DNA from: JAHRAW01 sp028066695
GTDB taxonomy: Bacteria; Pseudomonadota; Gammaproteobacteria; Arenicellales; Poriferihabitantaceae
Assembly (NCBI GenBank): GCA_963457535.1
Contig: OY734803.1
Span: 310,001 to 374,000 of the forward strand
Direction: 5' to 3'
Length of the DNA stretch: 64,000 nt
The notes beneath the pieces are model-generated. The model saw only the letters and a list, made by a program, of their open reading frames with translations. It ran no database searches and was not told the origin of the DNA. Shown here piece after piece: positions 53,006-61,925 of the stretch (positions within the stretch are counted from its first letter, which is position 1; each line of letters opens with the position of its first letter). The position numbers and the translations under genes were made by a program.

Positions 53006-53989
53006 TTATTGCGCCGCGTGCAGCCACGGCTTCCACACTGCCTCGTTCTCGGCGATCCAGCGCGCGGCGGCTTCTTCGTGCTTCATCTCTTCGACATCCA
53101 CATACAAGGCCATCGTGCCGATCTGATGGGTGGTGAAACTGACGCGCGTCAGCGCCTTGTAGGCGGCCGGCCACTTCACCGGCATGCCGTGCCACGCGGC
53201 CTTTTTCAGATAGCCGCCGGCCGGGCTGCCGCAGTCGCGGATGGCATTCGGATTGACGCCCCAACTTGCTTTCTTGATGCACTCGCCGGTGTATCCCGGA
53301 AACTCGATGAACGTGCCGCCGTAGAGCGCGTCGGTGAAGTTCGGCGTCCAGTTGAACAGCACGATCGGCTCGTTATTTTTCGCCGCGGCTTCCAGCTCGG
53401 CCCACAGCGCGGGCGCGCCGCCGACATTTTTCATCACAAAGTTCAACTCCAGCGCGTCGATCATCGGTGCGAAGTGGTCGTGCGCCCAGTCTGCCGGGCC
53501 GTCGACGAACACGCCCTTTCCGTCCGAATCCGGGCGCGCGAATTTTTCCGAGCATTCTTTCAGCGCTTTCCAGTCCGGCAGTCCCGGGCAGTGCTCCTCA
53601 ACAAACGCCGGATACCACCACTCTTCGCGCGTCACCGCGGCGTGGTTGCCGGCGTCAAGAATGCCGCCTTTGTCGAGCGCCTTGTTGAACGAGGCCGCGA
53701 ACGCGCCCTCCCATACTTCCACCTCAATGGTGGCGTCGCCGATGCGCACCGCCTCATAGACCGTCTGGCTGTCGGTTGAGGTGTATTCCACATTGCAGCC
53801 GATTTTCTCGAACAACTGCCCGACCACATGCGACATCACGATTTGGCTCGACCAGTTGTGCGTCGGGATGACGATCGGGTCTTCCGAGCCGCAGTCCTGC
53901 GCGCGCGCGGGCGCGCCGCCAAATGCAAATGCCGCGCATACCAGCGCGCATGCGGCGCCTTTCCAGCAATTTGGTTGGATGAAGTTCAT
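53006..53989 (-). CDS. Glycine betaine-type substrate-binding protein (OpuAC/ProX-like), copy 1
   Basis: 327 residues from ATG 53989, with a Sec signal (KGAACALVCAAFAFGGAPARAQ). OpuAC fold: DPIVIPTHNWSSQIVMSHVVGQLFEKIGCNVEY, VEVWEGAFAASFNKAL, REEWWYPAFVEEHCPGLPDWKALKECSEKFA, FVDGPADWAHDHF, PIVLFNWTPNFTDALYGGTFIEFPGY. Trp residues that could form an aromatic cage for a quaternary amine are frequent. No permease or ATPase of an OpuA/ProU system is in the window. The next gene upstream is its paralogue. Confidence 0.9.
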   Translation of the reverse strand: MNFIQPNCWKGAACALVCAAFAFGGAPARAQDCGSEDPIVIPTHNWSSQIVMSHVVGQLFEKIGCNVEYTSTDSQTVYEAVRIGDATIEVEVWEGAFAASFNKALDKGGILDAGNHAAVTREEWWYPAFVEEHCPGLPDWKALKECSEKFARPDSDGKGVFVDGPADWAHDHFAPMIDALELNFVMKNVGGAPALWAELEAAAKNNEPIVLFNWTPNFTDALYGGTFIEFPGYTGECIKKASWGVNPNAIRDCGSPAGGYLKKAAWHGMPVKWPAAYKALTRVSFTTHQIGTMALYVDVEEMKHEEAAARWIAENEAVWKPWLHAAQ

Positions 53990-54032
53990 TTGTTTCCCAG
54001 AGCGGGCATGGTAGCAAATCGGCGCGCGCACA

Positions 54033-55055
54033 TTACTCCGCCGGGGGCGCGGGCGGAGCGGGCGGCGCCGGGGGTTTGGGCATCCACGGCCGCCACACTT
54101 TCTCGTTGCGCGCGAGCCACCGCGCGGCGGCGCGCGGCGGGTCCATCGCATGCACATCCACCAGCGCGGCCATCACGCCGATTTGGCGCGCGGTGAAACT
54201 GACGCGCCTCAGCATTCGGTAGGCGGCCGGCCATTTTTTCGGCATGCCGGCCCAGGCCGCTTTTTTCAGGCGGACGCCGGGCGGATTGCCGCAGTCGTGG
54301 GTGGCTTTCGGGTTGACGCCCCACTTTGCGTCGCGCCGGCATTTTGCGTGGAATGCCGGAAACTCGACGAACCTTCCGCGGTAGAGCGCGTCGGTGAAAT
54401 TCGGCGACCAGTTAAACATGACGATCGGCGTTTTGTTTTTCACCGCGGTTTCCAATTCCTCCCACAGCGCGGCCGCGCCGCCGGTATGGACCGTGGTGAA
54501 ATTCATTTCCAGCGCGTCAATGCGGCGGTAATCGTGCAGCCATTCGGGCGGGCCGTCTACAAACACGCCCTTGCCGCCCGAATCCGGGCGCGCAAAAATT
54601 TCCGAACACTTTTCCAGCGCCTTCCAATCCGGCAGACCCGGGCACAGCCGCGCGACATGCGCCGGATACCACCACTCCTCGCGCCCGACCGCGGCGTGTT
54701 CGCCGGCCTCCACGATGCCGCCTTTGGCGCGCGCCGCGGCAAATGCCGCGCCGGACAACCCCTGCCAAATCTCCACTTGAAGCGCCGCATCGCCGAGGCG
54801 CACCGCCTCATAGACCGCCTGGCTGTCCTCGGAAATGTAGCGGACATTGCAGCCGATTTTCTCGAACAACTGCCCGACCACATGCGACATCACCGCCTGG
54901 CTCGCCCAAGTGTGCGTCGGAATGACGATCGGGTCGGCCGAACCGCAATCCTGCGCGCGCGCCGCCGGCGCCGGCAGCATGCCCAGCGCGAGCAACAGCG
55001 CGCATGCGCCCGCTCGCAAACTTCCCAGCAACCGCAAAACGCCGCGCGGCGTCAT
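54033..55055 (-). CDS. Glycine betaine-type substrate-binding protein (OpuAC/ProX-like), copy 2
   Basis: 340 residues from ATG 55055 with a Sec signal (LRAGACALLLALGMLPAPAARAQ); an upstream Met is possible. The same landmarks as copy 1 recur: DPIVIPTHTWASQAVMSHVVGQLFEKIGCNVRY, VEIWQGLSGAAFAAARAKGG, REEWWYPAHVARLCPGLPDWKALEKC, FVDGPPEWLHDY, PIVMFNWSPNFTDALYRGRFVEFP. It differs in the ligand-side segments and ends in a Pro-Ala tail (PKPPAPPAPPAPPAE). Tandem paralogues with different pocket residues suggest two related ligands. Confidence 0.9.
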   Translation of the reverse strand: MTPRGVLRLLGSLRAGACALLLALGMLPAPAARAQDCGSADPIVIPTHTWASQAVMSHVVGQLFEKIGCNVRYISEDSQAVYEAVRLGDAALQVEIWQGLSGAAFAAARAKGGIVEAGEHAAVGREEWWYPAHVARLCPGLPDWKALEKCSEIFARPDSGGKGVFVDGPPEWLHDYRRIDALEMNFTTVHTGGAAALWEELETAVKNKTPIVMFNWSPNFTDALYRGRFVEFPAFHAKCRRDAKWGVNPKATHDCGNPPGVRLKKAAWAGMPKKWPAAYRMLRRVSFTARQIGVMAALVDVHAMDPPRAAARWLARNEKVWRPWMPKPPAPPAPPAPPAE

Positions 55056-55210
55056 TGCGGCGCGCGCAAAAATCCGCGGAGAAATGTGGTTAGCGCTTCG
55101 CATTGCGCCTTGGTCATTGCTTGGGGCTTTGTCCGGGGGAACACTTTGGGGGCGCCGCTTTGATGCCGCGCATGATACCCCATTCCCGCAACCGGCCGCG
55201 AAATCTGCGC

Positions 55211-55216
55211 TATCAT
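55211..55216 (+). promoter_or_regulatory. Possible -10 element (TATCAT) of the SDH-fumarase operon
   Basis: TATCAT 23 bases before the ATG at 55239 in the 183-base divergent gap. The -35 region (GCAACC at 17 bases) is poor. The rest of this gap shows no recognisable feature. Confidence 0.3.
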
Positions 55217-55238
55217 CGGGCTCGCCCGCCTCCCAAAG

Positions 55239-55994
55239 ATGAAACCCGCCACCGACACCATTCGCGTTCTCATCCGCCGCGGCGACGCGCACAGCGGGCG
55301 AATCTGCGTCTATCGCGCGCCGCGCCGCGAAAACCAGACTGTGCTGGATGTGGTCACCTGGATCCAGCGCGAACTCGCGCCGGATCTGGCATACCGCTTT
55401 TCCTGCCGAGTTGGCATGTGCGGCACTTGCGCGATGATGGTCGGCGGCGCGCCGCGGTGGACTTGCCGCACGCATGTAAAAACCGTGCTGCGGCGCGGAC
55501 AACTGGAATTGGCACCGTTGCGCTCGCTGCCGATTATCAAGGATTTGGCATGCGACATGTCGGAATTTTTCGCAAAGTGGCGGCGCGCCGAGGGGCGTTT
55601 TCATTCCAGCCCGGAGCGTTCCGGCCGCGCGCAGCCGCCGGTAAAAATTTTGCCGTCCACGCCGGCGCGGCGCGAAGCCGACGCGGCGATCGAATGCATC
55701 AACTGCGCGGTCTGCTACTCGGCTTGCGATGTGGTCGCATGGAACCGCGATTACCTGGGCCCGGCCGCGCTAAACCGCGCATGGTCGCTGCAAAACGACG
55801 CGCGCGACTCCGCGCATGCGCGCCGCCTGCGCGCGGTGTCGGCCGGCGGCGGCTGCCAGCATTGCCATTCGCAGCACTCCTGCGAGAGCTTTTGCCCGGT
55901 CGGCCTGAGTCCGGCGCGCTCCATCGCAGGCCTAAAACGCGCGCTCGCGCGCGGCGCGCTTGGGATACGGCCGCATTCGCCGCCGCACGCATGA
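55239..55994 (+). CDS. sdhB: Succinate dehydrogenase/fumarate reductase iron-sulfur subunit
   Basis: 251 residues. [2Fe-2S] plant-ferredoxin motif CRVGMCGTCAMM...RWTC; [4Fe-4S] motif CINCAVCYSAC; third cluster CQHCHSQHSCESFCPVGLSP. It carries electrons between the flavoprotein and the membrane subunits. The order SdhB-SdhC-SdhD-SdhA with overlapping ATGA junctions is unlike the common C-D-A-B. It may be a fumarate reductase or a homologue for a related diacid; the fumarase genes downstream favour a C4 role. Confidence 0.9.
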   Translation: MKPATDTIRVLIRRGDAHSGRICVYRAPRRENQTVLDVVTWIQRELAPDLAYRFSCRVGMCGTCAMMVGGAPRWTCRTHVKTVLRRGQLELAPLRSLPIIKDLACDMSEFFAKWRRAEGRFHSSPERSGRAQPPVKILPSTPARREADAAIECINCAVCYSACDVVAWNRDYLGPAALNRAWSLQNDARDSAHARRLRAVSAGGGCQHCHSQHSCESFCPVGLSPARSIAGLKRALARGALGIRPHSPPHA

Positions 55995-56326
55995 TGCTCT
56001 CACCGAAGTGGTTTCTCGCGCAGCGGCTGAGCGCATTGTTGCTCGCGCCGATGGTCATCGCACATTTGCTCGGCATCATCTACGCCGCGCAGGGCGGACT
56101 CGACGCCGCGGAAATTCTCGCGCGCACCCGCGGTAACTTTTTTCTCGCCGTATTTTATGAGTGCTTCGTCGTTGCGACTGCGCTGCATGCGTCCATCGGC
56201 CTGCGCGTGGTCGGCGCCGAATGGCTGCGGCTGCGCGGTCGCGCGCTCGACTGGCTCAGCGCGCTAAGCGCGTTTGCGCTGTTTGCGCTCGGCAGTTACG
56301 CGGTGTTTGCGGTCGCGGCCGGCTGA
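55991..56326 (+). CDS. sdhC: SDH/FRD membrane anchor subunit 1 (cytochrome b-like)
   Basis: 111 residues, three hydrophobic helices. FLAQRLSALLLAPMVIAHLLGIIYA matches the Q/H-R-x-S ... H pattern of SdhC/FrdC-type subunits (helix I Ser/Arg at the quinone site and a His that can bind haem). Start ATG overlaps the sdhB stop by 4 bases; next gene overlaps by 1 base. Subunit identity (C or D) is tentative. Confidence 0.78.
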   Translation: MMLSPKWFLAQRLSALLLAPMVIAHLLGIIYAAQGGLDAAEILARTRGNFFLAVFYECFVVATALHASIGLRVVGAEWLRLRGRALDWLSALSAFALFALGSYAVFAVAAG

Positions 56327-56673
56327 TGCACCCTCCGCAACATCCGCGCACGCGCGCGCTTTGGCTCGCCTTCCTGCTGCACCGCGTCTCCGGAATTTTG
56401 CTGGCGCTGTTTTTGCCGCTGCACTTTTATTTGCTGGGGCTCGCGCTGCGCGACGCCGAAGCCCTTGACGGCTACCTCGCGCTCGCCGCGCACCCATTTT
56501 TGAAAATCGCCGAGTTCGGGCTGGTGTTTTTGCTGGCCGCGCATTTGTGCGGCGGCCTGCGCATCCTCGCCTTTGAGTTTTTGCCATGGCGCAACTGGCA
56601 AAAAGGGGCTGCCGCGGCCGCGCTTGCGCTCGCCTTTGCGTTTGCCTGCGGATTTTTGCTGCGCGCGTTTTGA
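56326..56673 (+). CDS. sdhD: SDH/FRD membrane anchor subunit 2 (cytochrome b556-like)
   Basis: 115 residues, three hydrophobic helices. LAFLLHRVSGILLALFLPLHFYLLGLAL resembles the SdhC signature HRxSG...H; a second His-containing helix (FLLAAHLCGGLRILAFE) follows. Together with the preceding protein it would form the quinone- and haem-binding anchor. TGATG overlaps on both sides. The names sdhC and sdhD for the two anchors could be swapped. Confidence 0.78.
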   Translation: MHPPQHPRTRALWLAFLLHRVSGILLALFLPLHFYLLGLALRDAEALDGYLALAAHPFLKIAEFGLVFLLAAHLCGGLRILAFEFLPWRNWQKGAAAAALALAFAFACGFLLRAF

Positions 56674-58412
56674 TGCGGCACAGTGAAACCGACATTCTGA
56701 TCATCGGCGGCGGCGGTGCCGGTTTGTTCGCCGCGCTGCATGCGCATGCGGCCAACCCGAAACTGCGCATCGCCCTTGCCGTTAAAGGCCTGCTCGGAAA
56801 ATGCGGCTGCACGCGCATGGTGCAGGGCGGTTACAACGCCGCCCTCGGCGGCGGCGATTCAGTGGAACTGCATTTTCGCGACACCATCGAAGGCGGCAAG
56901 TGGCTGCCGCATCAGGAACTCGCATGGCGGCTGTGCGAAACCGCGCCTCTGCGCGTCCGCCAGCTGGAAAATGAATACGGCTGCTTCTTCGACCGCAACC
57001 ACGACGGCACACTGCACCAAAAGCCTTTCGCCGGCCAGCGCTTTGACCGTACCGTGCACAAAGGCGATCTGACCGGCATCGAAATCATGAACCGTCTGAT
57101 GGAGCAGGCGCGCGAATTGCCGATGCAGATTTTCGAAGAGCATCGCGCACTCGCATTGCTGCCGGCGCGCGACGGCGGCCGGTTGTGCGGCGCATTGCTC
57201 GTGGACATGCGCGGCGGCGAAATGCATTGCGTCCGCGCCGCCGCGACATTGCTGGCGACCGGTGGCGGGCCGACGATGTATCGCTACCACACCCCGTCCG
57301 GCGACAAATCTATGGATGGGCTGGCAATGGCGCTGCGCCTCGGACTGGGTTTGCGTGACATGGAGATGGTGCAGTTTCACCCGACCGGGCTGCTGGCCGG
57401 CGCGGATACGCGCATGACCGGGACGGTGCTGGAAGAGGGCCTGCGCGGCGCCGGCGGGCACATTCTGAATGGCGACGGCCGCCGCTTTCTGCTCGACCAT
57501 GATGCTGCCGGCGAGCGCGCCACGCGCGACATCGTCAGCCGTGCGATGTTCGCCGAAATGCGCGCCGGGCGTGCCGCGCCCAACGGCGGCGTCTGGCTGA
57601 CCATGCGCCACCTCGGCGCGGATTCGGTGCGCCGCCAATTTCCAGGCATGGTGAAACGCTGCGCCGACTGCGGCTTCGACCTCGCCGCCGGACAAGTCGA
57701 AGTCGCGCCAACCGCGCATTACTTCATGGGCGGAGTCGTAGTTGATGCCGGCGGCGCAAGCGAAATGCCGGGGCTTTTCGTCGCCGGCGAAGACACCGGC
57801 GGCGTGCATGGCGCAAACCGCCTCGGCGGAAACGGCGTCGCCAACTCGACCGTTTTCGGCGGCATTGCCGGCGAGAGCATGGCGAAATATGTTGCATCCG
57901 AATTCGGCGCCGGCGGGTGCGCCGCGCCGCCGGCGCCGCAACCCGGCTTAGCCGAGGCCGAAGCGGAGCACGCGGCCGAACCCTTTTCCCTGCCGCGCGG
58001 CAATGTGCATGCGTTGCGCGAGAAACTGCAGGAAACCATGTGGCGCGACGCCGGCGTGCTGCGCGACGCGCCGGGTTTGCGCAGCGCGATGGCGCAACTC
58101 GCGCAGCAAAAGGACGAATTGCGCCGTACGGGCGTCGGCGGCGGGCGCGCTTTCAACCCGGCCTGGCACGACTGGCTCAACCTGCGAAGTTTGCTGGATG
58201 TTTCCGAGGCGATTGCGGCCGCCGCGCTCGCGCGTGAAAATTCGCGCGGCGCGCATTTCCGCGAAGATTTTCCCGGCGACGGCGGACTGCGCAACTCGCA
58301 TTTCACCGTCTGCCGCCAAACCGGACAAAATGAAAACAGCGTTGAGGTAACGCAGATCCCTGTGGCGTTTACAATACTGCAGCCACCCGATAATCCCGCA
58401 CCGCCCGCATGA
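56673..58412 (+). CDS. sdhA: SDH/FRD-type flavoprotein subunit with Cys at the covalent-FAD position
   Basis: 579 residues. FAD-binding ILIIGGGGAGLFAALHAHAANP; substrate and catalytic segments MVQFHPTGLL, GRAAPNGGVWLTM, EVAPTAHYFMGGVVVD, and GEDTGGVHGANRLGGNGVANSTVFG. In usual SdhA/FrdA the motif RSHTVAAQGG supplies a His that binds FAD covalently; here GCTRMVQGGYNAALG has Cys at that position, so flavin attachment is absent or different. The protein is like the SdhA-like flavoproteins seen beside fumarase genes in some proteobacteria (from memory). It overlaps the fumarase alpha gene by 4 bases. Confidence 0.87.
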   Translation: MRHSETDILIIGGGGAGLFAALHAHAANPKLRIALAVKGLLGKCGCTRMVQGGYNAALGGGDSVELHFRDTIEGGKWLPHQELAWRLCETAPLRVRQLENEYGCFFDRNHDGTLHQKPFAGQRFDRTVHKGDLTGIEIMNRLMEQARELPMQIFEEHRALALLPARDGGRLCGALLVDMRGGEMHCVRAAATLLATGGGPTMYRYHTPSGDKSMDGLAMALRLGLGLRDMEMVQFHPTGLLAGADTRMTGTVLEEGLRGAGGHILNGDGRRFLLDHDAAGERATRDIVSRAMFAEMRAGRAAPNGGVWLTMRHLGADSVRRQFPGMVKRCADCGFDLAAGQVEVAPTAHYFMGGVVVDAGGASEMPGLFVAGEDTGGVHGANRLGGNGVANSTVFGGIAGESMAKYVASEFGAGGCAAPPAPQPGLAEAEAEHAAEPFSLPRGNVHALREKLQETMWRDAGVLRDAPGLRSAMAQLAQQKDELRRTGVGGGRAFNPAWHDWLNLRSLLDVSEAIAAAALARENSRGAHFREDFPGDGGLRNSHFTVCRQTGQNENSVEVTQIPVAFTILQPPDNPAPPA

Positions 58413-59335
58413 TCGCCTACCGCACAATCGAGCAAGCGGCTTTCCAACTGATGGAAAAAGCCGCGATCGACATCCCCGAAGACTACCGCCGCGCGGTCGC
58501 CGCGATGAGCGAGCGCGAACAGGGGTTGTCGTGTTTCGTGCTGAAAACCATGCTGGACAACTATGCGGCCGCGAGCGCCGACCGCCGGCCGATGTGCGCC
58601 GACACCGGACTGCCGCGGTATTATGTGAAGGCCGGCAACGATGCGCGCATAGAAGGTGGTTTTGTCGCGCTGGAAAAAGCGCTGCGCACGGCAACGGCGC
58701 GCGCCACCAAATCGATTCCATTGCGCCCGAACCGCGTGCATCCGCTGTGGCGCACCGACCCGAACAACAATGTCGGCATCAACGCGCCCGAAATCGACTG
58801 GAGTTTTGAACCGAACGCGGACTGGCTCGACCTGACCACCGTGCACAAAGGCGGGCTGTTCGGCAGCGACTACCGCATGCTGTTTCCCGGCGACGGCATC
58901 GACGGCATTAAGCGCTTCCTGCTGGACACGCTGGTCGCCTTCGGCAAGCGCGGCCTCGCCTGCCAGCCGGCCATTGTCGGCGTCGGCATCGGCGGTTCAA
59001 AGGATGCATGCATGATGCTCGGCAAACAGGCCGCCTGCCTGCGCCTGGTTGGCGACCGCCACCCCGACCCGAAGATCGCCAAATTGGAGGGCGAATTGAT
59101 GGAACTCGGCAACCGCATCGGCATGGGCGCGATGGGTTTCGCCGGGCGTTCGATGGTCGCCGACTTGCACATTGAAGTCGGGCACACGCACACCGGCGGC
59201 ATGCCGGTCAGCGTGCACACTTTTTGCCTGTCATCACGGCGCGCCACCGTGCGCATCGACGCCGGCGGCGCGCGGCATTTTCGCGACGACCCGAAGTGGT
59301 TTTCCGACTACAGCCGGCGCGAGACGGTGGAATGA
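58409..59335 (+). CDS. fumA: Class I fumarate hydratase-type alpha subunit (fumarase/tartrate dehydratase/mesaconase family)
   Basis: 308 residues: N-terminal half of the class I fumarase fold. The three Cys that hold the [4Fe-4S] cluster are recognisable in MCADTGLPRY, SKDACMMLGK and HTFCLSSRRA; further GIGGSKD and HTHTGGM. The substrate could be fumarate, tartrate or mesaconate, and the SDH-like operon makes fumarate the simplest choice. Two-subunit form, unlike E. coli FumA, which is one chain; the symbol is for the family only. Confidence 0.88.
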   Translation: MIAYRTIEQAAFQLMEKAAIDIPEDYRRAVAAMSEREQGLSCFVLKTMLDNYAAASADRRPMCADTGLPRYYVKAGNDARIEGGFVALEKALRTATARATKSIPLRPNRVHPLWRTDPNNNVGINAPEIDWSFEPNADWLDLTTVHKGGLFGSDYRMLFPGDGIDGIKRFLLDTLVAFGKRGLACQPAIVGVGIGGSKDACMMLGKQAACLRLVGDRHPDPKIAKLEGELMELGNRIGMGAMGFAGRSMVADLHIEVGHTHTGGMPVSVHTFCLSSRRATVRIDAGGARHFRDDPKWFSDYSRRETVE

Positions 59336-60000
59336 GCGCGCCCGCGCAAACCCGCTTGAAATTGCCTGCGTCGCGTGACGACTTGGCGCGGTTGCGCCTC
59401 GGAGATGCGGTCTATATCGACGGCGTCGTCTACACCGGCCGCGAAGGCGTCTACCGCCGCGTGCTCGAAGAAGGCGCGAAGTTGCCGCTGCCGCCGGAAC
59501 AAACCGGTCGCGCCAATTTTCACTGCTCGCCGGCCGCGTCAGCCGGCGACGGTGGCGCATACAAAGTTGGAGGCGTAACCGCCACCGCCAGTTTTCGCTT
59601 TGCCAAATGGATGAAGGAATGGTTTGAAATTTCCGGCGCAAACCTGATCATCGGCAAAGGCGGAATGCGCGCGCGCGACTACCGCGAACTGTTCGTGCCG
59701 GCCGGCGCAATTTATCTCACCACCGTCGGCTACGGCACCGGCGCGCTGCTCGGGCGTGGCATCCGCCGCGTGCGCGATGTCTTTTGGCTGGAGGAACTCG
59801 GCAACGCGCAGGCGATGTGGGTGTTTGAAGTGGAAAACTTCGGGCCTTTTTTGGTTGAGAGCGACCTCAGCGGAAACAGTTTGTTCGAGCGGGAAGGCGC
59901 GCGCATCAACGCAAATATCGAGTCGCTCTACCGCGGCTTAAAATCGCCCGCACTCGGTCGTTTCGGCGAGACCGGCGACCGCACCGATGAAGTGATTTAA
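59332..60000 (+). CDS. Class I fumarate hydratase-type beta subunit
   Basis: 222 residues from ATG 59332, which overlaps the alpha-subunit stop by 4 bases. Beta-subunit features: LRLGDAVYIDGVVYTGREGVYRRVLEE, SGANLIIGKGGMRARDYRELF, GYGTGALLGRGIRRVRDVFWLEELGNAQAMWVFEVENFGPFLVESDLSGNSLFE. It completes the active site with the alpha subunit. Ends the sdh-like operon; a TerC gene follows after 64 bases with its own ribosome-binding site. Confidence 0.88.
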   Translation: MSAPAQTRLKLPASRDDLARLRLGDAVYIDGVVYTGREGVYRRVLEEGAKLPLPPEQTGRANFHCSPAASAGDGGAYKVGGVTATASFRFAKWMKEWFEISGANLIIGKGGMRARDYRELFVPAGAIYLTTVGYGTGALLGRGIRRVRDVFWLEELGNAQAMWVFEVENFGPFLVESDLSGNSLFEREGARINANIESLYRGLKSPALGRFGETGDRTDEVI

Positions 60001-60064
60001 TTTTCATGCAGCCGCCGGCGCCAGCAATTCGGGGCCGGCATTCAATCAACAACCCGGAGACGAC

Positions 60065-60709
60065 ATGGAAATATTTGGAGAGTTTTTTCAACTCGAGAAC
60101 CTTTTTAAACTCGGGCAGATCATTCTGGTCGACCTGGTGCTGGCCGGCGACAACGCCATCGTCATCGGACTGGTGGCGGCGCGGTTTTCGGTGGAGCACC
60201 GCCGCAAGGTGATTCTCTACGGCGTCGGCGCGGCCGTGTTGCTGCGCATTTTGTTTGCGGTGATCACCGTGCAATTGCTCGCGATCAAGGGGTTGCTTCT
60301 GGTCGGCGGCTTGCTGCTGCTGTGGATCTGCTGGAAGTTGTGGGTGGATTTGCGCAACCCGGCGCCGTCTCCCGCCCCCGCCGCCGCGAATTTGGACGCG
60401 GATAAAAAAGCGGCCGCAAACCCGCCGATGCTCGCGTCCATCATGCAAATCCTGATCGCCGATTTGTCCATGTCGCTGGACAATGTGCTCGCCGTTGCCG
60501 CGGTCGCCGACGGGCATACCGGGCTTTTGATTCTCGGCCTGGCCATCGCGGTCGCGTTCATGACTTTCTCGGCCGCGCTCATCGCCGGCATTCTGCAAAA
60601 ACACCGCTGGGTCGGCTATGCGGGGCTGACGGTCATCGTTTATGTCGGCCTGCGCATGAGTATTGAAGGAGCAATTGAAGTGGCCGAGGTTTTGCCGCTG
60701 CTCTTTTAA
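60065..60709 (+). CDS. TerC family membrane protein (YjbE/YceF-like)
   Basis: 214 residues with about seven hydrophobic helices. Paired TerC motifs with membrane Asp/Asn: DLVLAGDNAIVIGLVA and ADLSMSLDNVLAVAAVADG. TerC proteins are linked to manganese or calcium export and metalation of secreted proteins. A GGAGA site lies 6 bases before the ATG. A poly-Pro-Ala loop (NPAPSPAPAAANLDADKKAAANP) joins the halves. No yybP-ykoY riboswitch fits in the 64-base leader. It overlaps pgk by 4 bases at its 3' end, convergently. Confidence 0.9.
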   Translation: MEIFGEFFQLENLFKLGQIILVDLVLAGDNAIVIGLVAARFSVEHRRKVILYGVGAAVLLRILFAVITVQLLAIKGLLLVGGLLLLWICWKLWVDLRNPAPSPAPAAANLDADKKAAANPPMLASIMQILIADLSMSLDNVLAVAAVADGHTGLLILGLAIAVAFMTFSAALIAGILQKHRWVGYAGLTVIVYVGLRMSIEGAIEVAEVLPLLF

Positions 60710-61905
60710 TGTCCGCGCGCTTCCAGCGCGGCGAGCGCCGGCAGAGTTTTGCCTTCCAAAAACTCCAGGAAGGCGCCGCCGCCGGTGGAGATGCAGGAGA
60801 GTTGCGCGCCGAGGCCGAAACGCTCGGCCGCGGCAAGGGTGTCGCCGCCGCCGGCCACCGAGAACGCGGAGGATGCGGCGACGGCGCGGCCGAGGGATTC
60901 GGTGCCGGCCGCGAATGCCGGGAGTTCAAACATGCCGAGGGGGCCGTTCCAGACGACCGTGCCGGCCGATGCAATCAATTTTTGACAGCGGGCGATGGAG
61001 GCCGGGCCGATGTCCAGAATTATGTCGTCATCTGCGAGCGCGCCGAGCGATTTAACTTCGCCTTTGGCTTCGGGCGAAATGTTTTTCGCGACTACGACAT
61101 CTTCGGGCAGCGCCATCGTGCAGCCGCGCGCGCCGTTTTCGTTTTCATGCAATAACTCGCGCGCGACATCCAGCAAGGCCGGCTCGGTCAGGGAGTTGCC
61201 GACGGCATGACCGGCCGCTTTGAGCAGGGTATTTGCAATCCCGCCGCCGGGAATTAAACAATCGGCGCGCGACGCCAGCGACTTGAGCGCGCTCAGCTTG
61301 GTCGACACTTTTGCGCCGCCTACGATGGCGACCAGCGGGCGGCGCGGCGCGTCCATGACTTTTGCCAGCGCGTCAATTTCCGCGAGCAACAGCGGGCCGG
61401 CGCAGGCCTCGCGCGCATGCAGCGCGACTCCGTGGGTGGAGGCCTGCTTGCGGTGCGCGGCGCCGAAGGCATCCATGACAAAGACGTCGCAAAGCGCGGC
61501 GTAACTTTTTGCCAGGTCCGGATCGTCGGCGCGTTCGCCGCGGTTGAAACGCACATTCTCCAGCACCACCACTTCGCCGTCAGCCGGCTGCGGCGGATGT
61601 TGCAGATAGTCATCGCACAACCGCACCTCGCGCCCCAACTTGTCGCCGAGATATTTCGCCATCGGCGCGAGCGACAGCGCCGGGTCGCGCCCGCCCTCGC
61701 GCGGGCGGCCGACATGCGACATCAGCATCACTTTGGCGCCGGCGTCCATCGCCAAACGCGCGCCGTCCAGCGCCGAGTCCAGCCGCTGCGTGGAAGTGAT
61801 CACGACCCCGCCGGATTTTCCGGGCGCGGTCGGCGCGTTTAAGTCCTGGCGAATCAGCACGCGCTTGCCGCGCAGGCGGAGCGCGCTCATCGGGGTAATC
61901 GCCAT
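60706..61905 (-). CDS. pgk: Phosphoglycerate kinase
   Basis: 399 residues from the ATG at 61905; the ATG at 61890 (MSALRLRGKRV) is an alternative. It interconverts 1,3-bisphosphoglycerate and 3-phosphoglycerate with ADP/ATP. Motifs: RGKRVLIRQDLNAP, LMSHVGRPREGG, VVVLENVRFNRGE, FVMDAFGAAHRKQAST, AIVGGAKVSTKLSAL, CLIPGGGIANTLLKAAG, VVWNGPLGMFEL, and GGGDTLAAAERFG...CISTGGGAFLEFLEGKTLPAL. Downstream of gapA by 20 bases, as in the common gap-pgk pair. Confidence 0.96.
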   Translation of the reverse strand: MAITPMSALRLRGKRVLIRQDLNAPTAPGKSGGVVITSTQRLDSALDGARLAMDAGAKVMLMSHVGRPREGGRDPALSLAPMAKYLGDKLGREVRLCDDYLQHPPQPADGEVVVLENVRFNRGERADDPDLAKSYAALCDVFVMDAFGAAHRKQASTHGVALHAREACAGPLLLAEIDALAKVMDAPRRPLVAIVGGAKVSTKLSALKSLASRADCLIPGGGIANTLLKAAGHAVGNSLTEPALLDVARELLHENENGARGCTMALPEDVVVAKNISPEAKGEVKSLGALADDDIILDIGPASIARCQKLIASAGTVVWNGPLGMFELPAFAAGTESLGRAVAASSAFSVAGGGDTLAAAERFGLGAQLSCISTGGGAFLEFLEGKTLPALAALEARGH

Positions 61906-61925
61906 AAAAAAGAGCGGAAGCGCGC

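Noticed and set aside
60001..60064. yybP-ykoY (Mn) riboswitch before terC
   Set aside because: The 64-base leader is too short and shows no such structure.
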